A stretch of 64,000 nt of DNA from Mallotus nudiflorus (Eukaryota > Streptophyta > Magnoliopsida > Malpighiales > Euphorbiaceae): positions 2,654,501 to 2,718,500 of the forward strand of contig CANTUR010000046.1 of assembly GCA_947683625.1 (NCBI GenBank), given 5' to 3'. Shown here piece by piece: positions 11,051-24,323 of this stretch. Position numbers and translations under genes: made by a program. The first letter of the stretch is position 1, and the number at the start of each line of letters is the position of its first letter. Under the pieces are notes generated by a model. It was not told where the DNA came from. It saw only the letters and a program-made list of their open reading frames with translations, and did no database searches.

Positions 11051-14000
11051 ACTAGGCCCAACAACATTGTATCTTATACCCATTGACCTAGTATGACTTT
11101 CATGCTGAGCCTGTGGAAGAGGCTTAGTTAGTGGATCAGCAACATTGTCATTTGTTGGTACTCTGCATATTTTCATATATCCTTTCTTAATTATCTCTTT
11201 AATAAGATGATAACACATGAGTATATGTTTAGATCATTGATATGATCTAGGTTCCTTAACCTATGTTATGGCTCCATTGTTATAACAATACAAGTCCACT
11301 AGATTTGATATACTAGGAACAACTCCTAATCCATTTATGAACTTCTCAATCCAAATAGCATCCTTAGCTAGCTCCGAGGCAGCTATGTACTAAGATTCTA
11401 TTGTAGGATCGGCAATGGTGTCTTGCTTTGAACTTCTCTAGCTCACTGCACCTCTATTTAAACAAAACATATAACTTCTTTATGATTGGAAGTCATCTTT
11501 TTCAAATTGGAAGCTAGCATCTATGTAACCATTCACAACTAGCTCATCTTCGTGCCCACCATATAGTAAAAATGCATCCTTAGTCCTTCTTAAGTACTTA
11601 AGGATATTCTTACTACTCTCCAATGACTTTCACTTGGCTCTAACTGGTATTAGCTTGTTATGCTAAAAGCATATAAGACATCTAGTCGAGTGCATAATAT
11701 GGCATACATGATGGATCTAATAGCAGAAGCATATGGAATTTTACTCATATAGTCTTGCTCATCTTGTGTCATTGGACACTAAGTCTTACTAAGACTAATG
11801 CCATGGGACATTGACAAGAATCCTCTCTTAGAGTTTTTCATACTAAATCGATTTAGTACCTTGTCAATGTAAGTGCTTTGACTTAGGCCAATAAGCCTCT
11901 TAGATCTATCTCTATAGATCTTAATGCCTAAAATATAGGCATCTTCATATAAGTCTTTGATTGAGAAACAATTCCCTAACCATTATTTAACATTTTTCAT
12001 AGTAGGAATATCATTTCCAATAAGTAATATGTCATTAACATATAGCACTAGAAATGTTTTTGTGCTCCCACTAACCTTTTTGTAAACACAAGGTTCATCT
12101 TCATTTTTTATGAATCCAAACTCTTTAACTGCTTTATCAAAATGAAGATTCCAACTCCATGAAGCTTGCTTTAATCCATAAATAGATCTTTGAAGCTTGC
12201 AAACCTTTTAAAAATTCTCAAGATTAATAAAACCCTCTGGTTGTGTCATATTCAAATCCTTAATTAAGTTTCCATTAAGCTGTTTTGACATTCATTTGTC
12301 ATATCTCATAATCATAGTATACAGCTGTGGCGAGGAGAATTCAAATAGACTTAAGCATAGCAATTGCTGAAAAAGTTTCATTATAGTCTATACCATGTGT
12401 TTGCTTGAAACCCTTCGTAACCAATCTTACTTTAAAGGTATGCACATTGCCATCCATGTTATTTTTCATTTTAAAAACCTATTTGCACCCAATAGTATTT
12501 CAACCTTCAGGTGGACTAATTAAAGTCCATACTTGATTATCATACATGGATTGCATTTCTGATTTCATGGCCTCTAACCATTTCTTAGAGTCTGGACTTT
12601 CCATAGCCTTTTGGGATATGGGCTCATTTTAATCCATAATCATTACATCATTATTATCTGTTATAAGAAATCCATATCTCTCAGGATTATAATGTGCCCT
12701 ACTAAACCTTTTAAGACCTTATGGTACTAATGTAGATTCAATATTTACTTGTTGATCTAGTTAAGGTTCCATGTGTGGTGCAATGTTATTCTATGGTTCT
12801 TGAATTTCTGCAAGTGATACCTTACTCCCACTAATTCCTTTGGAAATATATTCTCTTTCCAAAAAGGCATCATCATAAGCAACAAACACCATGTTCTCAA
12901 AAGCATTATAAAAGTAATATCCTTTAGTTTCATAAGGATATCCTACAAAAAGGAACTTGTCTGATTTGGGTGCTAATTTATCTCAAATTTGATGCTTCAC
13001 ATAAGCCTTACATCCCCAAATCTTAAGAAAAGATAAATTGGGAGTTTTCCCATTTCATACCTCATATGGTGTCTTTTCAACTGCCTTTAATGGAACTTTA
13101 TTCAAAGGGAATGCAATAATTTCTAGAGCATAACCCCAAAAAGAGATTGGAAGATCTAACTAATTCATCATAAATCAAACTATATCTAATAAAGTTTGAT
13201 TTCTCCGTTCAGATATAGCACTCCATTGTGGTGTTCCTGATGGAGTCAATTATGAAACTTTTCCACAATCTATAAGATAATCAATAAATTCTTGGCTTAA
13301 ATATTCACCACCTTGATCATATCTTAGTGCTTTAATATTCTTAACAAGTTGATTTTGTACTTCATTCTTGAAAATTTTGAACATTTCAAAAGATTTATAT
13401 TTGTGCTTCAGTAGATAGACATAGCCATATCTACTAAAATCATCAATAAAAGTAATAAAGTACTCATAACTTCCTTTAGCAATGGAACTTAATGGACCAT
13501 ACACATTAGAATGTATAAGGCCCAATAAGTCATTAGCCCTTTCACTATGTCCAGTAAAATGTGCCTTAGTCATTTTTCCTAATAAACAAGAATCACAAGT
13601 TTCAAATGACTTAAAAATTCCATGTTGATGCTTTTTTGAAATGTGTTTCTCATTTCTATGGCCTAAACAACAATACCAAATATAGGTTATGTTTAAATCA
13701 TTAGATTTAAATTTCTTTGTATTAATGTTATAGATGGACTTTTCATTAGTGTCTTCTATATCTAAAACATAAAGACCATGATTTCGTGGAGCATATCCAT
13801 AGAAAAAATTATCATGATAAATGGAGCATTTATTGTTACTAATAATAAATCATATTCCTACCTATAGTAGGTAGTGCATAATAATAGTTTTCCAAACTCA
13901 AAATAAGTCCATTAGGAAAAGTTAATTCATAAGTTCCTATAACTAATGCAACAACTCTTGCTCCATTTCCAACTCATAGGTCAACTTCGCCTTTAGCCAA

Positions 14001-14950
14001 GATTCTATTCCTTTTTAGACCTTGCACGTTAGTACAAATGTAAGATTTAGAACCAGTATCTAATACTTAAGAATTAGTAGATTAATTGACTTCTATAACA
14101 TGAATACCTAAAAAGGTAGTTGTACTATCGTTATTCTTCTTTAGATCATCCATAAAGAGCTTGCAATTTATTTTCTAATGGCCCGACACATTGTAGGAAA
14201 AGCATGTTCCTTCCTTAGGTGGTTTTGCTTGAGGTGCAAGTTTAGGCTTGGACTTGAGCTTCTAAAAGCCTCAGTTTTGCCTTTACCCTTTCCCATCCTT
14301 TTTATACCTTTCCCTTTATTAACCATGAGAATATCCTTGGTAGTCTTAATGTTCTTCTCAGCAGTCTTAAGCTTCCTATGCAATTCAGAGTTACTTTTGT
14401 TCATGCAATGCATGTTATAGTTCATAAGAAAACCATCATATGTTTTTGGCAAAGACTAGAGAATAACATCAATGGCCAATTCTTGCTTGATCTTAAGACC
14501 AAGTCTGTCCAAATCTTCAAGATGACCTTTCATGTTAAGAACATGAGGACCCATAGAGCTACCAGTAGTTAACTTGCAAGAAAGCAATGCTTTTATGGTA
14601 CTAAACCTTTCAATTCTAGCTTTCTCTTGGAACATTTCCTTGTAATGGCCTCTTATGGTATAAGCATCCATTTCCATTAATTTCTTTTGTAGTTCTGATT
14701 TCATACATCCAAGCATGAGACAAGTGACATCAACAAAGTCATTAAGATGCTTACCATGAGCATCCTTTTGAGCTCTAGGAGCGTTAGCAGTTGGTTCATC
14801 TAGGATAGCTTTATCAAGAATATATTTCTTTCTTTCTTACTTAAGAATAATTTTTAAGTTTCTGTACCATTCAAGGAAGTTAGTCTCATTAAGCTTATCC
14901 TTCTTAAGGATTGATCACAATGACATATTAGATGTGGTATTTGATGCCAT
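11051..14950 (-). pseudogene. Decayed Ty1/copia gag-pol of copia-1
   Basis: Read on the minus strand, the polyprotein starts at ATG 14950 (MASNTTSNMS...) and shows gag (14456-14716, with MDAYTIRGHYKEMFQEKARI), a lysine-rich segment leading to a frame-broken zinc-knuckle region (14168-14452), the integrase HHCC region (about 13560-13680, ending ETCDSCLLGKM) and the integrase core (13250-13573, FITFIDDFSRYGYVYLLK). RT follows (about 11600-12520, with KGFKQTHGIDYNETFS), then RNase H (about 11010-11450, with YIAASELAKDAIWIEKF and DPLTKPL). The order gag-INT-RT-RNase H is diagnostic of Ty1/copia. In-frame stops and frameshifts occur throughout, for example a stop 11 codons into gag, so no intact protein is made. 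Confidence 0.9.
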
Positions 14951-16343
14951 TATCTACAATAAATATATATGTAGTGTACTTAGTATTTTATTAAGTTATT
15001 TTAATAAGGCATAATTATAAATACCATAAAAATTTATTCAAATTAATAACCCTCAAGTTAACTTGTAAATTTTAGTGGTCTAAGATCCATATTTCACCAT
15101 ACTCTAACTGAGCTTTGGCTTATTGCCTAAAGATATAGTTATTTAGGTAGGTAACTCTTACCAATTACATCTCATGTAATTCTTGGAAGGGTATGGAATT
15201 TGACATCACATGTCCTACCTTAAATCCTATCTAATGCCCTAGGTCCAAAACCCTTTTGATGACCTAGTTAAGTCAAACCATAATGAATGTTTGGAAATCA
15301 CTCTTTTCCAACTTGCCTTGCTCGGATGATTTAGTACACCCTATTGTGGCAGACCCATATATAATAATCTAAGGCTTGACAAGGGTTTGAGCATATAAGA
15401 GGCATCATAGTGACTTAAAATTAAATGAGAGCTCTCATTTTTTTACGTTATTTGGATATTATTTTATTATAGACATACATCACATGCATAACATCTCATA
15501 CATAATATAATAATAAAGTAAATGTGACATAACATGGCCTAAAGTAAAGATGTAATCGATACTTTTCTATTACTACTTATTAAAATAAAATTACAACAAA
15601 TGAAAAACTACTTGTAAGTCATATTTAATAAATTACAACATATAAAAATGAATAATAAAAATCTAATCACATTGGTCTTAAGGGCCATGTCATGCACCAT
15701 GCAATTTTACACTAAACACATAAAGCATAATAAATTAATTTTCATTAAAATTAGTTACTATGATGAGAATGATTTATGTGGAGAATCCATTCGGTGGACC
15801 CATTCGACAATAAATGATTTACCAAAACTCTTTGATGAAGTAGTTGCCAAAACCTTAAACCATTATAATCATATTACATTAAATCTATATGTTCAAAACA
15901 TGTCAATTTTGTTCAACACTTGAACAAGAATGCCATCAGTCTTTCCATTTGCACTTTGTAGATTTGCAGTTAGGCATGGCCATGTGCCTTAATGCGCACA
16001 TCCATGTGCCTTGTATTCTGCAAATATTACTCATAGGCATGGCAGTGTTCCACGTTGCGCACAGTCATGTGCCCTGTGTAGCTGAATTTTTGCCTTAAAA
16101 AATAGTATGTATTTGCCAAAAATTCATACTACAAATGGTGTGTAATCATACTAAACAACCATAAACATTAATCCAAGTAATGTACATAATTTTTTTCGAT
16201 ATGGATTTTTTAAATCATCATATAAAAATGATAAAAAGAAATTTTAAAAACACTTTTCAAAATGAAATATATCACATATATTTCAAAAATTAATTTTCAA
16301 TTCTCTTGTATATATCAAAAATCAATCTAACCAAATTATAAGT
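14951..16343 (-). mobile_element. Untranslated leader of copia-1
   Basis: Sequence between the primer-binding site and gag, about 1.4 kb. I see no credible gene in it. The short + strand ORFs at 15648-15923 and 15889-16098 lie antisense to the leader and resemble nothing. Around 15974-16075 a short phrase like GGCATGGCCATGTGCC / CATCCATGTGCC recurs three or four times, a small local duplication. Confidence 0.6.
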
Positions 16344-16356
16344 GGCCCTGATACCA
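16344..16356 (-). promoter_or_regulatory. Primer-binding site of copia-1
   Basis: On the minus strand this is TGGTATCAGGGCC, one base inside the LTR. It matches the initiator methionine tRNA 3' end (canonical TGGTATCAGAGC) except for one substitution, which places the 5' LTR on the right and confirms minus orientation. Confidence 0.85.
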
Positions 16357-16357
16357 C

Positions 16358-17125
16358 TGTTGGGTTTTATGATACATAATGCAATGAAAAATAAAACTTT
16401 TAACCACAAAACCCATAACCTAGATCCATATAATTTGACTTAGATTAATTGAGAGGGTTTCTAAACACTTACCAAGATAATCTAATGGCAAGATAGTTGG
16501 AAGGAAGAGAGGGGGTTCACTCCGATGACACCCTACCTCAAGCTTTTCGTGTCTTCTTATCGGATTAAGACGTCACCAAAAGATCACGTCCTCTACAGTA
16601 TCCACATGAATAAGATGATCTAAAGAAAAGTAGGTCTACTAAAACCTTTGTTGTCTTACAACATGTTTTCCTTATATGTCTTTTCTTTTTACAAAAGAAG
16701 TGTAGGAAGAAGAAGGAGAAAATGTGGCTTAACCTTCTTACTAAACCCTAGAGAATGAGACGTATTTATAGCCATCCATTCTAGGGTTTCATACATCTCC
16801 ACTTACCAAAACAATTTTTGGTAAGTTTAAACTTCTCTTTCTATTTTGATTTTAATTCCAAAATAGAATCCTTCCTATTTATTTTAGATAACTCTTAGCT
16901 TAAATAAATTAGGAAAAATATATATATATACTTATCTATTTAATATTACATAGAGATAATTGTTAGGCTTATTAATGCAAGTCTATTTTAGGCTTGTTCT
17001 AAATGTGCTCCCTATAGGTTCACACAACATTAGCAGTGGGCCTAAAATTCCCATTTTAGCCCACAAGTCATAATTGGTTTCTAGCAAGACATTTTGACTA
17101 CCCAAGTTGTGTGAAGGTCGATAAT

Positions 17126-17164
<39 letters not shown>

Positions 17165-17359
17165 TTATCTATTTAATATTACATAGAGATAATTGCTAGG
17201 CTTATTAATGCAAGTCTATTTTAGGCTTGTTCTAAATGTGCGACCCTATAGGTTCACACAACATTAGCAGTGGGCCTAAAATTCCCATTTTAGCCCATAA
17301 GTCATAATTGGTTTCTAGCAAGACATTTTGACTACCCAAGTTGTGTGAAGGTCGATAAT

Positions 17360-17410
<51 letters not shown>

Positions 17411-18393
17411 TTATCTATTTAATATTACACAGAGATAATTGTTAGGCTTATTAATGCAAGTATGTTTTAGGTTTGTTCTAAATGTGTGACCCTATAAGTT
17501 CACACAACATTAGTAGTGGGCCTAAAATTCCCATTTTAGCCCACAAGTCATAATTCATTTTTAGCAAGACAGTTTGACTACCTAAGTTGTGTGAAGGTCG
17601 ATAATCTGACATAACCTAATACATAGTATGTACTATAGTCCATTTGTTATATGATATCCTAATTGAACATAAGGCATGGATTATGTCATCCTTATATTGT
17701 TCAATCATATTGTTTCTCAATCCCAAGTAGACTGACACTGATAACTCTTTATCATTCTAGCATGGCCATGCATTTCTCTTTAGTCTAACTTATTGAGGGG
17801 CCCAACATATATCTTCTCCAAACAACTAAGGGAAAAATTTCATCTTAACCACTCACATTCCTCACACAACTCATTTTATATCCAATCACAACTTGTTTTA
17901 CCATCTGATTAAAGTATAGTGTAGGGATGCATCAAAATATAGAACTTATCATGCAGGAAACCATGGTGATCTCAAGTCAAAGGACTCAAATAGTACTACT
18001 GTGATTAGAATTATCTATGGCAATAATCCATGTAGTATTCTCACAGTGGGTAGATCCAGTACATCATTTCCCTAAATATGTACCTATGAGTTTGACTTAA
18101 TATCTCATATATCTTATTAGTTAAACTTAATCATCAGTTAACCTTATACTAGTCTTTATTCATTATTATTCCTATAACAATAATCAACTAGGGATATTTA
18201 AATTAGAATTCAAGTATCACCTAAGAGTTTTACTATCAAGTCATATACTTAATTATCTTAGTAGAATTAACTAATCAAGGAAAAAATTAATATTAGCTAA
18301 TAATAATAAAAATGTCTCTTTATTACTAAAATAGAAATATGACAATGTCAAAGTATAACCATTACATGTTTGGCCTAGGGTATATCATTAACA
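16358..18393 (-). mobile_element. Right (5') LTR of copia-1
   Basis: This is a 2036-bp LTR with TGTTGGG...TTAACA ends. It matches the left LTR pieces at 1-803 and 11004-11037. It includes a threefold tandem repeat (16913-17608). Confidence 0.85.
16913..17608. repeat. Threefold ~240-bp tandem repeat separated by TA runs
   Basis: Units start at about 16931, 17164 and 17410 with CTTATCTATTTAATATTAC and end with GTGAAGGTCGATAATCT. A TA microsatellite of variable length lies between the copies (about 17130-17163 and 17362-17409). Spacing is 233 and 246 bp. The TA runs account for the length difference and probably served as the exchange sites. Confidence 0.85.
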
Positions 18394-19189
18394 CCTTATC
18401 CTAGTTGGGACTACTTTATCCCAAGTAATGTCCTAGTCTGGACATTGGATTGGAATTAGTTTTGCCAAAAATTAAGCTTTTGCAGAAATTAGTCTACCTT
18501 AGTCTCGGTCGAGACTACCATTGTCCCAATCGAGACCATGACAAGATTTGTACGTTTTGTGTAATTTAGTCCCTGTGTTGAGTCCAATGAAGATAGTGCT
18601 TACGACCAGGATTGAAGATAATCAAATCAGCCTAAACTTACTTTATAACAGATATAGATAATTGTCTTATCTTTCCATATCACTTTGAATCACCTCAATT
18701 GAACCTATATAGCTCAAGATATTGCTGAAATACTAGGAGCTACACAACCTAAAATGAAAGTTGCATATGCTGACTTCGACTCAAGATTTTCATAACCAAA
18801 TAAGCTTAAATTTTGACAAGGAAGCTCAATTCAGAAAGCTTAAGATGTCTACTTCAAATGTGAAAAGATCATTTTCTCATCATAGAGATCTAAAGATGTC
18901 AAAAAGCCTCCTTAAATCTCAGAGATCGAATTAGCTCAAAAGCATACTTATCAATCTAGGTCGTGAGGCAGCTTGTGAGTATACCACTGTATATCAAATG
19001 CATAGATTGAGATACATCATCAAAATGCATATTTATACTTTTTTAAGGTGTATTTCATTATCGCCAATCATTTAACAATTAAACTTCATGATAGATCAAC
19101 TTCCTACACACTTAGTTAAAATCATTAGAATCAAAATTGTTTGTCATAGTCCAAAATTAGGAGTTTGATCATGCAAATGGTCAACAGTC
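18394..19189. other. Unassigned sequence right of copia-1
   Basis: No ORF of interest and no family recognised. It contains the short palindrome GTCTCGGTCGAGAC near 18510. Possibly the edge of another degraded element. Confidence 0.4.
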
Positions 19190-20865
19190 TAATCTACATT
19201 GATTTTAACTAAAGTTAGCTAATTCTACATATTTTTTTACAAGTGAGTTGGAAACTAAAGATGGGCCTACATATTATTTATTCAATGAGCCTAAGTCTAC
19301 TTGTTTTAATTTTAAAGAAAAATGGGCCTAAATCTATTTGATTTTATGGGCAATAAGTTGAATGAATTTAGTGAGCCTATTTCTAATTAATTTTAAATTA
19401 ATAAAGTGATCCTAAATGTATTTATTTTTAAAAGGAGTGCCTTAATAGGATGAACTAAGTCTAAGTTAATTTTAATTAATCTAAAGTGGGCCTAAGTCTA
19501 TTAACCTAAATGGGCCTAAATTGCTTTTTAAAATTAATTAAACCTAAAAAACTAATTTAAAAGCCTATTAATTAAATGGGTTAAAGCTTGTGTGCTTGCA
19601 GCCCAAAATGCAAAAAATAAATAAACAAGCCCAAATAACAAATTAAATCAACTCATCAATCAAAACATACATTATATGATTTCTAAACCATAATTTTTAC
19701 ATGCAACCTAATTAACTATAACCACCATTGATTTTAATTAGGGTTACCAAATTATGCCTAGCTTACTAATTCACTTTAAAGTGAAAAAAATTAAAGGTTC
19801 TAATATATTCCCACTATCAAGGCTATTACAATTCCTACGTACAAAAAAAAAACTAATTAGTACATACCCAAAATCAAATACACAATGCAAATACCATAAA
19901 TCAAATAAATGAAACATAGAGAAATAAGAAAACACATAACCTAAAATCAATATAAATTAATATAGGCCTTTATCCATGGCATTCCATGGATCTTCATGGC
20001 TACTAATTCATTCAATCACCTCAGGCAAGCCATCCCACCATCAAAATAAAAAAGACATAGAAAACAACAAGAAAATAGTTAGAAAGTAATCTAAAATAAA
20101 AATGAAAATAATATAAAAAATAATAATAGAAGAACAAAAGAAGAAGAAAAGGATGAAGTGTGATGCTACATTGATTTTCTCCTTAGAAATTATTTGATTC
20201 ACCATTTGTTGTTGGAATAGAATCTGCAGTGTTGATTTTGTTTTCAAGGCTTTACTGCGTTCTTTTTTAAGAACCAAATGTAAAAGAAACACCTTTTTTT
20301 AAAACCTTTTTTTTTTCTACATGCCTTTTTCCTTTGTAATTTTTTTTTAGACAAACCTCCTTTATGTTAAATACCTCTCAATTTTTATAAACCAAAGGCT
20401 CACCTCCTATGATTATCAAATCATATGAGATAAAGATTTTATTTTTAAAATTTATTTATAAAACAACCTCATAAATCTTGATTTATTAGGATTATTTATT
20501 TTTATCCAATAAAAAATCAGGAAAAATATTTTCAACATTAGAAAAATTTGAACGAAAACTGGTCAGAGCTATACAATTCTGATAAGAAATGTGGAATTAT
20601 GATGAATCCCATATTTCTGATAAAAAAAACATGGAATTATAATCAGTAATCTTTTTTTTAACTTTTAATTATGAAATGACCCTTGAAAGAATCAAAACTT
20701 CTTAATTAGATCCCTAAAGAAAACATTACAATTAAGTCCTTAAAAAAATGCAACTAAGCCTTGAGATTAAAAAACCAATGTCCATAGACCTATTTGTAAT
20801 AAATTTTCATCATTAGAGTCCTCTATTTCATCCGCACTCAACTATCCCAAAATTGGGAGCTCACA
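19190..20865 (-). mobile_element. Element D: left-truncated Tat-like LTR
   Basis: From about 19190 (TCTAATCTACATTGATTTTAA) the sequence follows the LTRs of elements A-C: 'gggcctaa' motifs, the 'aatcaaat' block, the TCCATGG motif near 19980, and a closing AAAATTGGGAGCTCACA at 20865. The first ~350 bp of the LTR are missing. No polypurine tract follows 20865, so this is a solo or right-hand LTR rather than a left LTR with an internal region. The minus ORF at 20041-20292 lies inside the LTR and is low complexity. Confidence 0.7.
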
Positions 20866-23059
20866 AATAGTTTAGAAAAGCATTTAAAATAAGATTTGAT
20901 TAATTATATGAACCATTTATTCATAACATGAGTTTCCATCAAGTTAGGCCTCAAAATATGAATTTTGTACCTTGGATGGATATTTCTCACATTATAAATT
21001 ATTGAACACATTATCAAATCATTTATTTGAAAAATTAGAAAATAAAGGAAATTGTGATCCATATCCTTACATTTGGATGAATTTTGTGGCCAATAAAGAA
21101 AATAACAATATAATCACATATAGAGACTCATAAGATTTAAACATTGAAGGCTAATCATATAAATAAAGTACTTATGTTAAAGATGACAGTAATAAACACC
21201 AAGAACACAAGTTATGGACATTAATGCTCATAAATCAACACAAAGTTCATAAAATACACAAATAATAATTTATAACCAAAAACACAATGAAAATAACACA
21301 AAAAAATAAAAACCCCAAACTAGGACATAAATTCTACAAATAATATCACAATAATAATAAATCAACAACCAAAGCATATTAAAGCATAATTAAGCAACAC
21401 ATAATCACAACACACACTAAACAAGGCTTTTAACAAGTATTGACTTAAAAATAAACCAAAATAAACCATAAATCATAAAGACTAGCAATAACATATTCAA
21501 TTTCAAGTCACACAAACATCAATAAACACAATCACAAAAGCAATAACAAAGATCGCACTTAAAAGCACTTAAAGAAAAATTTTAAGAAATAATAGACAAA
21601 TCTTTGGAAAATAATTTAAATTATAAAAATCTGTTAAAATACTTCAATTCCATCATCCTAGGATCTTAGGAAAGGGATAGAGCCATGCTCAAATAAGTAT
21701 GAACCTTTGGGAACCCTAAAATCCATTATTATAGTCATCTAGAATGAAGTGAGATGAACAACCAATTTAGTCTTCAATCCAGCCAATTTTAAGACCTCAA
21801 TAGCTGATCTAAGAGGCCTCAACAATCAAATTTGGTGGTTGTTCATAGGCCAAATTTGGCTATTTATCACTGAACAATCCAGATTTGCTCTCTTTTGCTT
21901 TGAAAATTTAAATTTTAAGCCCCAAGCCCTAAACCCCATAATTAAGATAAAATCAATTTTTAGCCTCAGAATTTGGGTAAGAACTTACCAAAAATCAATA
22001 ATTGACTAAAGAGAATTGAGATTGAACTCAATAGGTAAAGTATGATTTTTGTGAGTTTTTTATGAGGATTTTGGTTTTGGTTTGATATGATTGAGTTTAC
22101 AAGAGCTAGGTTTTGAATTTGGATGTTTGATTTGGTATTTATGAAAGGAATTGAAAGGAAAATAGAGAGAAATTAGGTATAGAGTTTGGCATAGTTTCCC
22201 TTTATTTTCCTAATTTTCCCTATTTTTCTAAGGCTTTTTTGGAGTGAATTTTTGGTAATCTTTTTAGATTTTTATGCTTTAATTTCTCTTCATTAGGAAG
22301 TGGTAAAAAAAGCTCTGAAAAGCTCTTATTTATAGGCATTTAAGGCTAGTGGCATTTAGTGTAAATACTCTTTGATATTAAGGTTATTAGGTAATAGTAT
22401 ATCCCCTCCCTCTATTAGGTTGACACTTGTCCTAATATATTCTAAATTTGGAATATTGTAAACTTTCAAAGCAACCTTTTTGACAAGTGTCCTTTTTTGG
22501 ATAAGGACAAGGAGAGGTAGACAGTTGTAGGCCCGGTTTGACCACTAGAGGTCAAATTTTGACTTTTTGCCAAATGAGACCCATTGATACACTAGAATTT
22601 TAGAAGACAATTTTGGACTAAAATTCAACTCCAAAAGCTCTATTTGACCACTGAAAAATCTCATTGACCAAAGTTTGACTTTTGTTCTTAGGGCTTCCAG
22701 AGATTAAACCTAAGCTTTATGAATCAAAACTAGATTGAAAACTATAGAATACAGACTATAAATAGCCCTTACATAGGATTTCACTTATTAGTTTAAAAGA
22801 CACGACTTCAGTGAATGTCTCTCTCATTATTCTTCTCAAACCTCTTTTTCAATACTAAAATGGTTCAGCTAAGGTTTGATCGGGGTTTGGTTAGGTCTTA
22901 AAATGGTGTAATTGGTAATTGGGTAAGGTTTTAATGGCTCGGTGAGTTTTAAATTGATTTGAATGTCAATTTTCTTCATTAAATTGATTGATTGATGAGA
23001 CATTTTAGCTTTTTCATCATCGACTATTAGGGTTTTGAAAAACGACCTCAACAATATTG
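20866..23059. other. Unassigned AT-rich sequence
   Basis: No protein-coding similarity recognised. 20870-21560 is A-rich. 21650-22860 is less AT-rich and contains repeated phrases about 'gacaagtgtcc' and 'gaccactagaggtcaaattttgac' that look like LTR material of an unrecognised family. The 61-codon minus frame at 22869-23054 has no supporting features. Confidence 0.4.
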
Positions 23060-23187
23060 TATATTCTAATTAGGTTAACTTTTATTCTATTCTATTTGAA
23101 AGTATATAAAAAAGTTTCATATGTTAAATTAATATCAAATTGTTATGTAAATAAATAATAATGTTGTTATTTTAAAATTTTTATTTT

Positions 23188-23223
<36 letters not shown>

Positions 23224-23299
23224 TATTTATTATTTATTTACAATATCATGAGTCTAACAAATTTTTTATTCATGTGCGAAATATGTGGTTGTTTACTAG

Positions 23300-23369
<70 letters not shown>

Positions 23370-23370
23370 A
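23060..23370. repeat. AT-rich dispersed repeat with TAA and TA microsatellites
   Basis: This shares 'attaggttaactttta', an ATA/TAA run, 'tttacaatatcatgagtcta' and 'gtttactagtgtgtgtgt' followed by a long TA run with copies near 59460-59660, 60780-61030 and 61180-61590. The common order of blocks indicates one family rather than independent simple repeats. Confidence 0.65.
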
Positions 23371-23922
23371 ATTCACATTGCACACACCATGATCGTACTA
23401 TTAATGACATTATTTAGAGAAGTACGATCAAATTATATGGTTGTAATTTGTGATAAAATTAATTTCAAAATTTTTATAATATTTAAATATACTGTATTTT
23501 GTTTTTATTATATTTTAACATTCTATTAACTAATTAACATCATCATTACTTTATTATAAAATATTAATGTAATATTAAATTTTGATGTCAAAATTAATTT
23601 ATATGTGATTTATTATCAACTTAATTATTTTGATATTTTTTTAATAGTATAAATTTACTTTAAGATTAATTTTTATTTATAATAAAGTTTAAATTTATTA
23701 TAATTCTTTAAATGTTCAACTTTTTATAAATAAGTTTACTATTAAATATTCATATTATTTTATTATATCATCATAAAATTTTAATGATACTATTTAATAG
23801 AATATTAAAGCATAAAAAGGATAAACATATAAAATAATGAAATTTCATAATAAATTATAAAACTAGTTGTAATTGCCTTAGGGGAGGTGAATAGGCCTTT
23901 TGAAAAATTAAAAAATAATTAA
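23371..23922. other. Unassigned AT-rich sequence left of the solo LTR
   Basis: AT-rich with no gene seen. At 23873-23900 there is a less AT-rich phrase, 'ccttaggggaggtgaatagg', that appears to belong to the same host element as the sequence after 27676. Confidence 0.4.
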
Positions 23923-23927
23923 GAAAA
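23923..23927. repeat. Target-site duplication GAAAA, left copy
   Basis: GAAAA precedes the TGCAATG start of the solo LTR and recurs at 27672-27676 after its GTGACA end. The sequence is low complexity, so chance agreement is possible, but both LTR termini fit. Confidence 0.6.
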
Positions 23928-24291
23928 TGCAATGATCCTTGTTTTTTTAAATTATAAAAATATATTTCAGGATATGTGGTATTAATAATTTTAAAATTTA
24001 ATTGTGTATTATTATCGTGAATTATTAATGTTAATTATGTATTTTATTTTTAGAGAATTATTCACGTAAAATATATATTTATTAGAAGTTTATTATTTAA
24101 ATATTAGGGTTAATATTATTAATGTCATTTTTAATAGTTTTATTTTTAATATTATTATTTTAAGTACCCTATTATTATTATTTTTTTGTTGTTTGATATT
24201 ATTGTGAGCATTTTTTTATTATTAAATTATTTCACTAGTATTATTAATATTATTATTTGTCAACATTACATTGTTTTATTTTATTAGTGCA

Positions 24292-24323
<32 letters not shown>

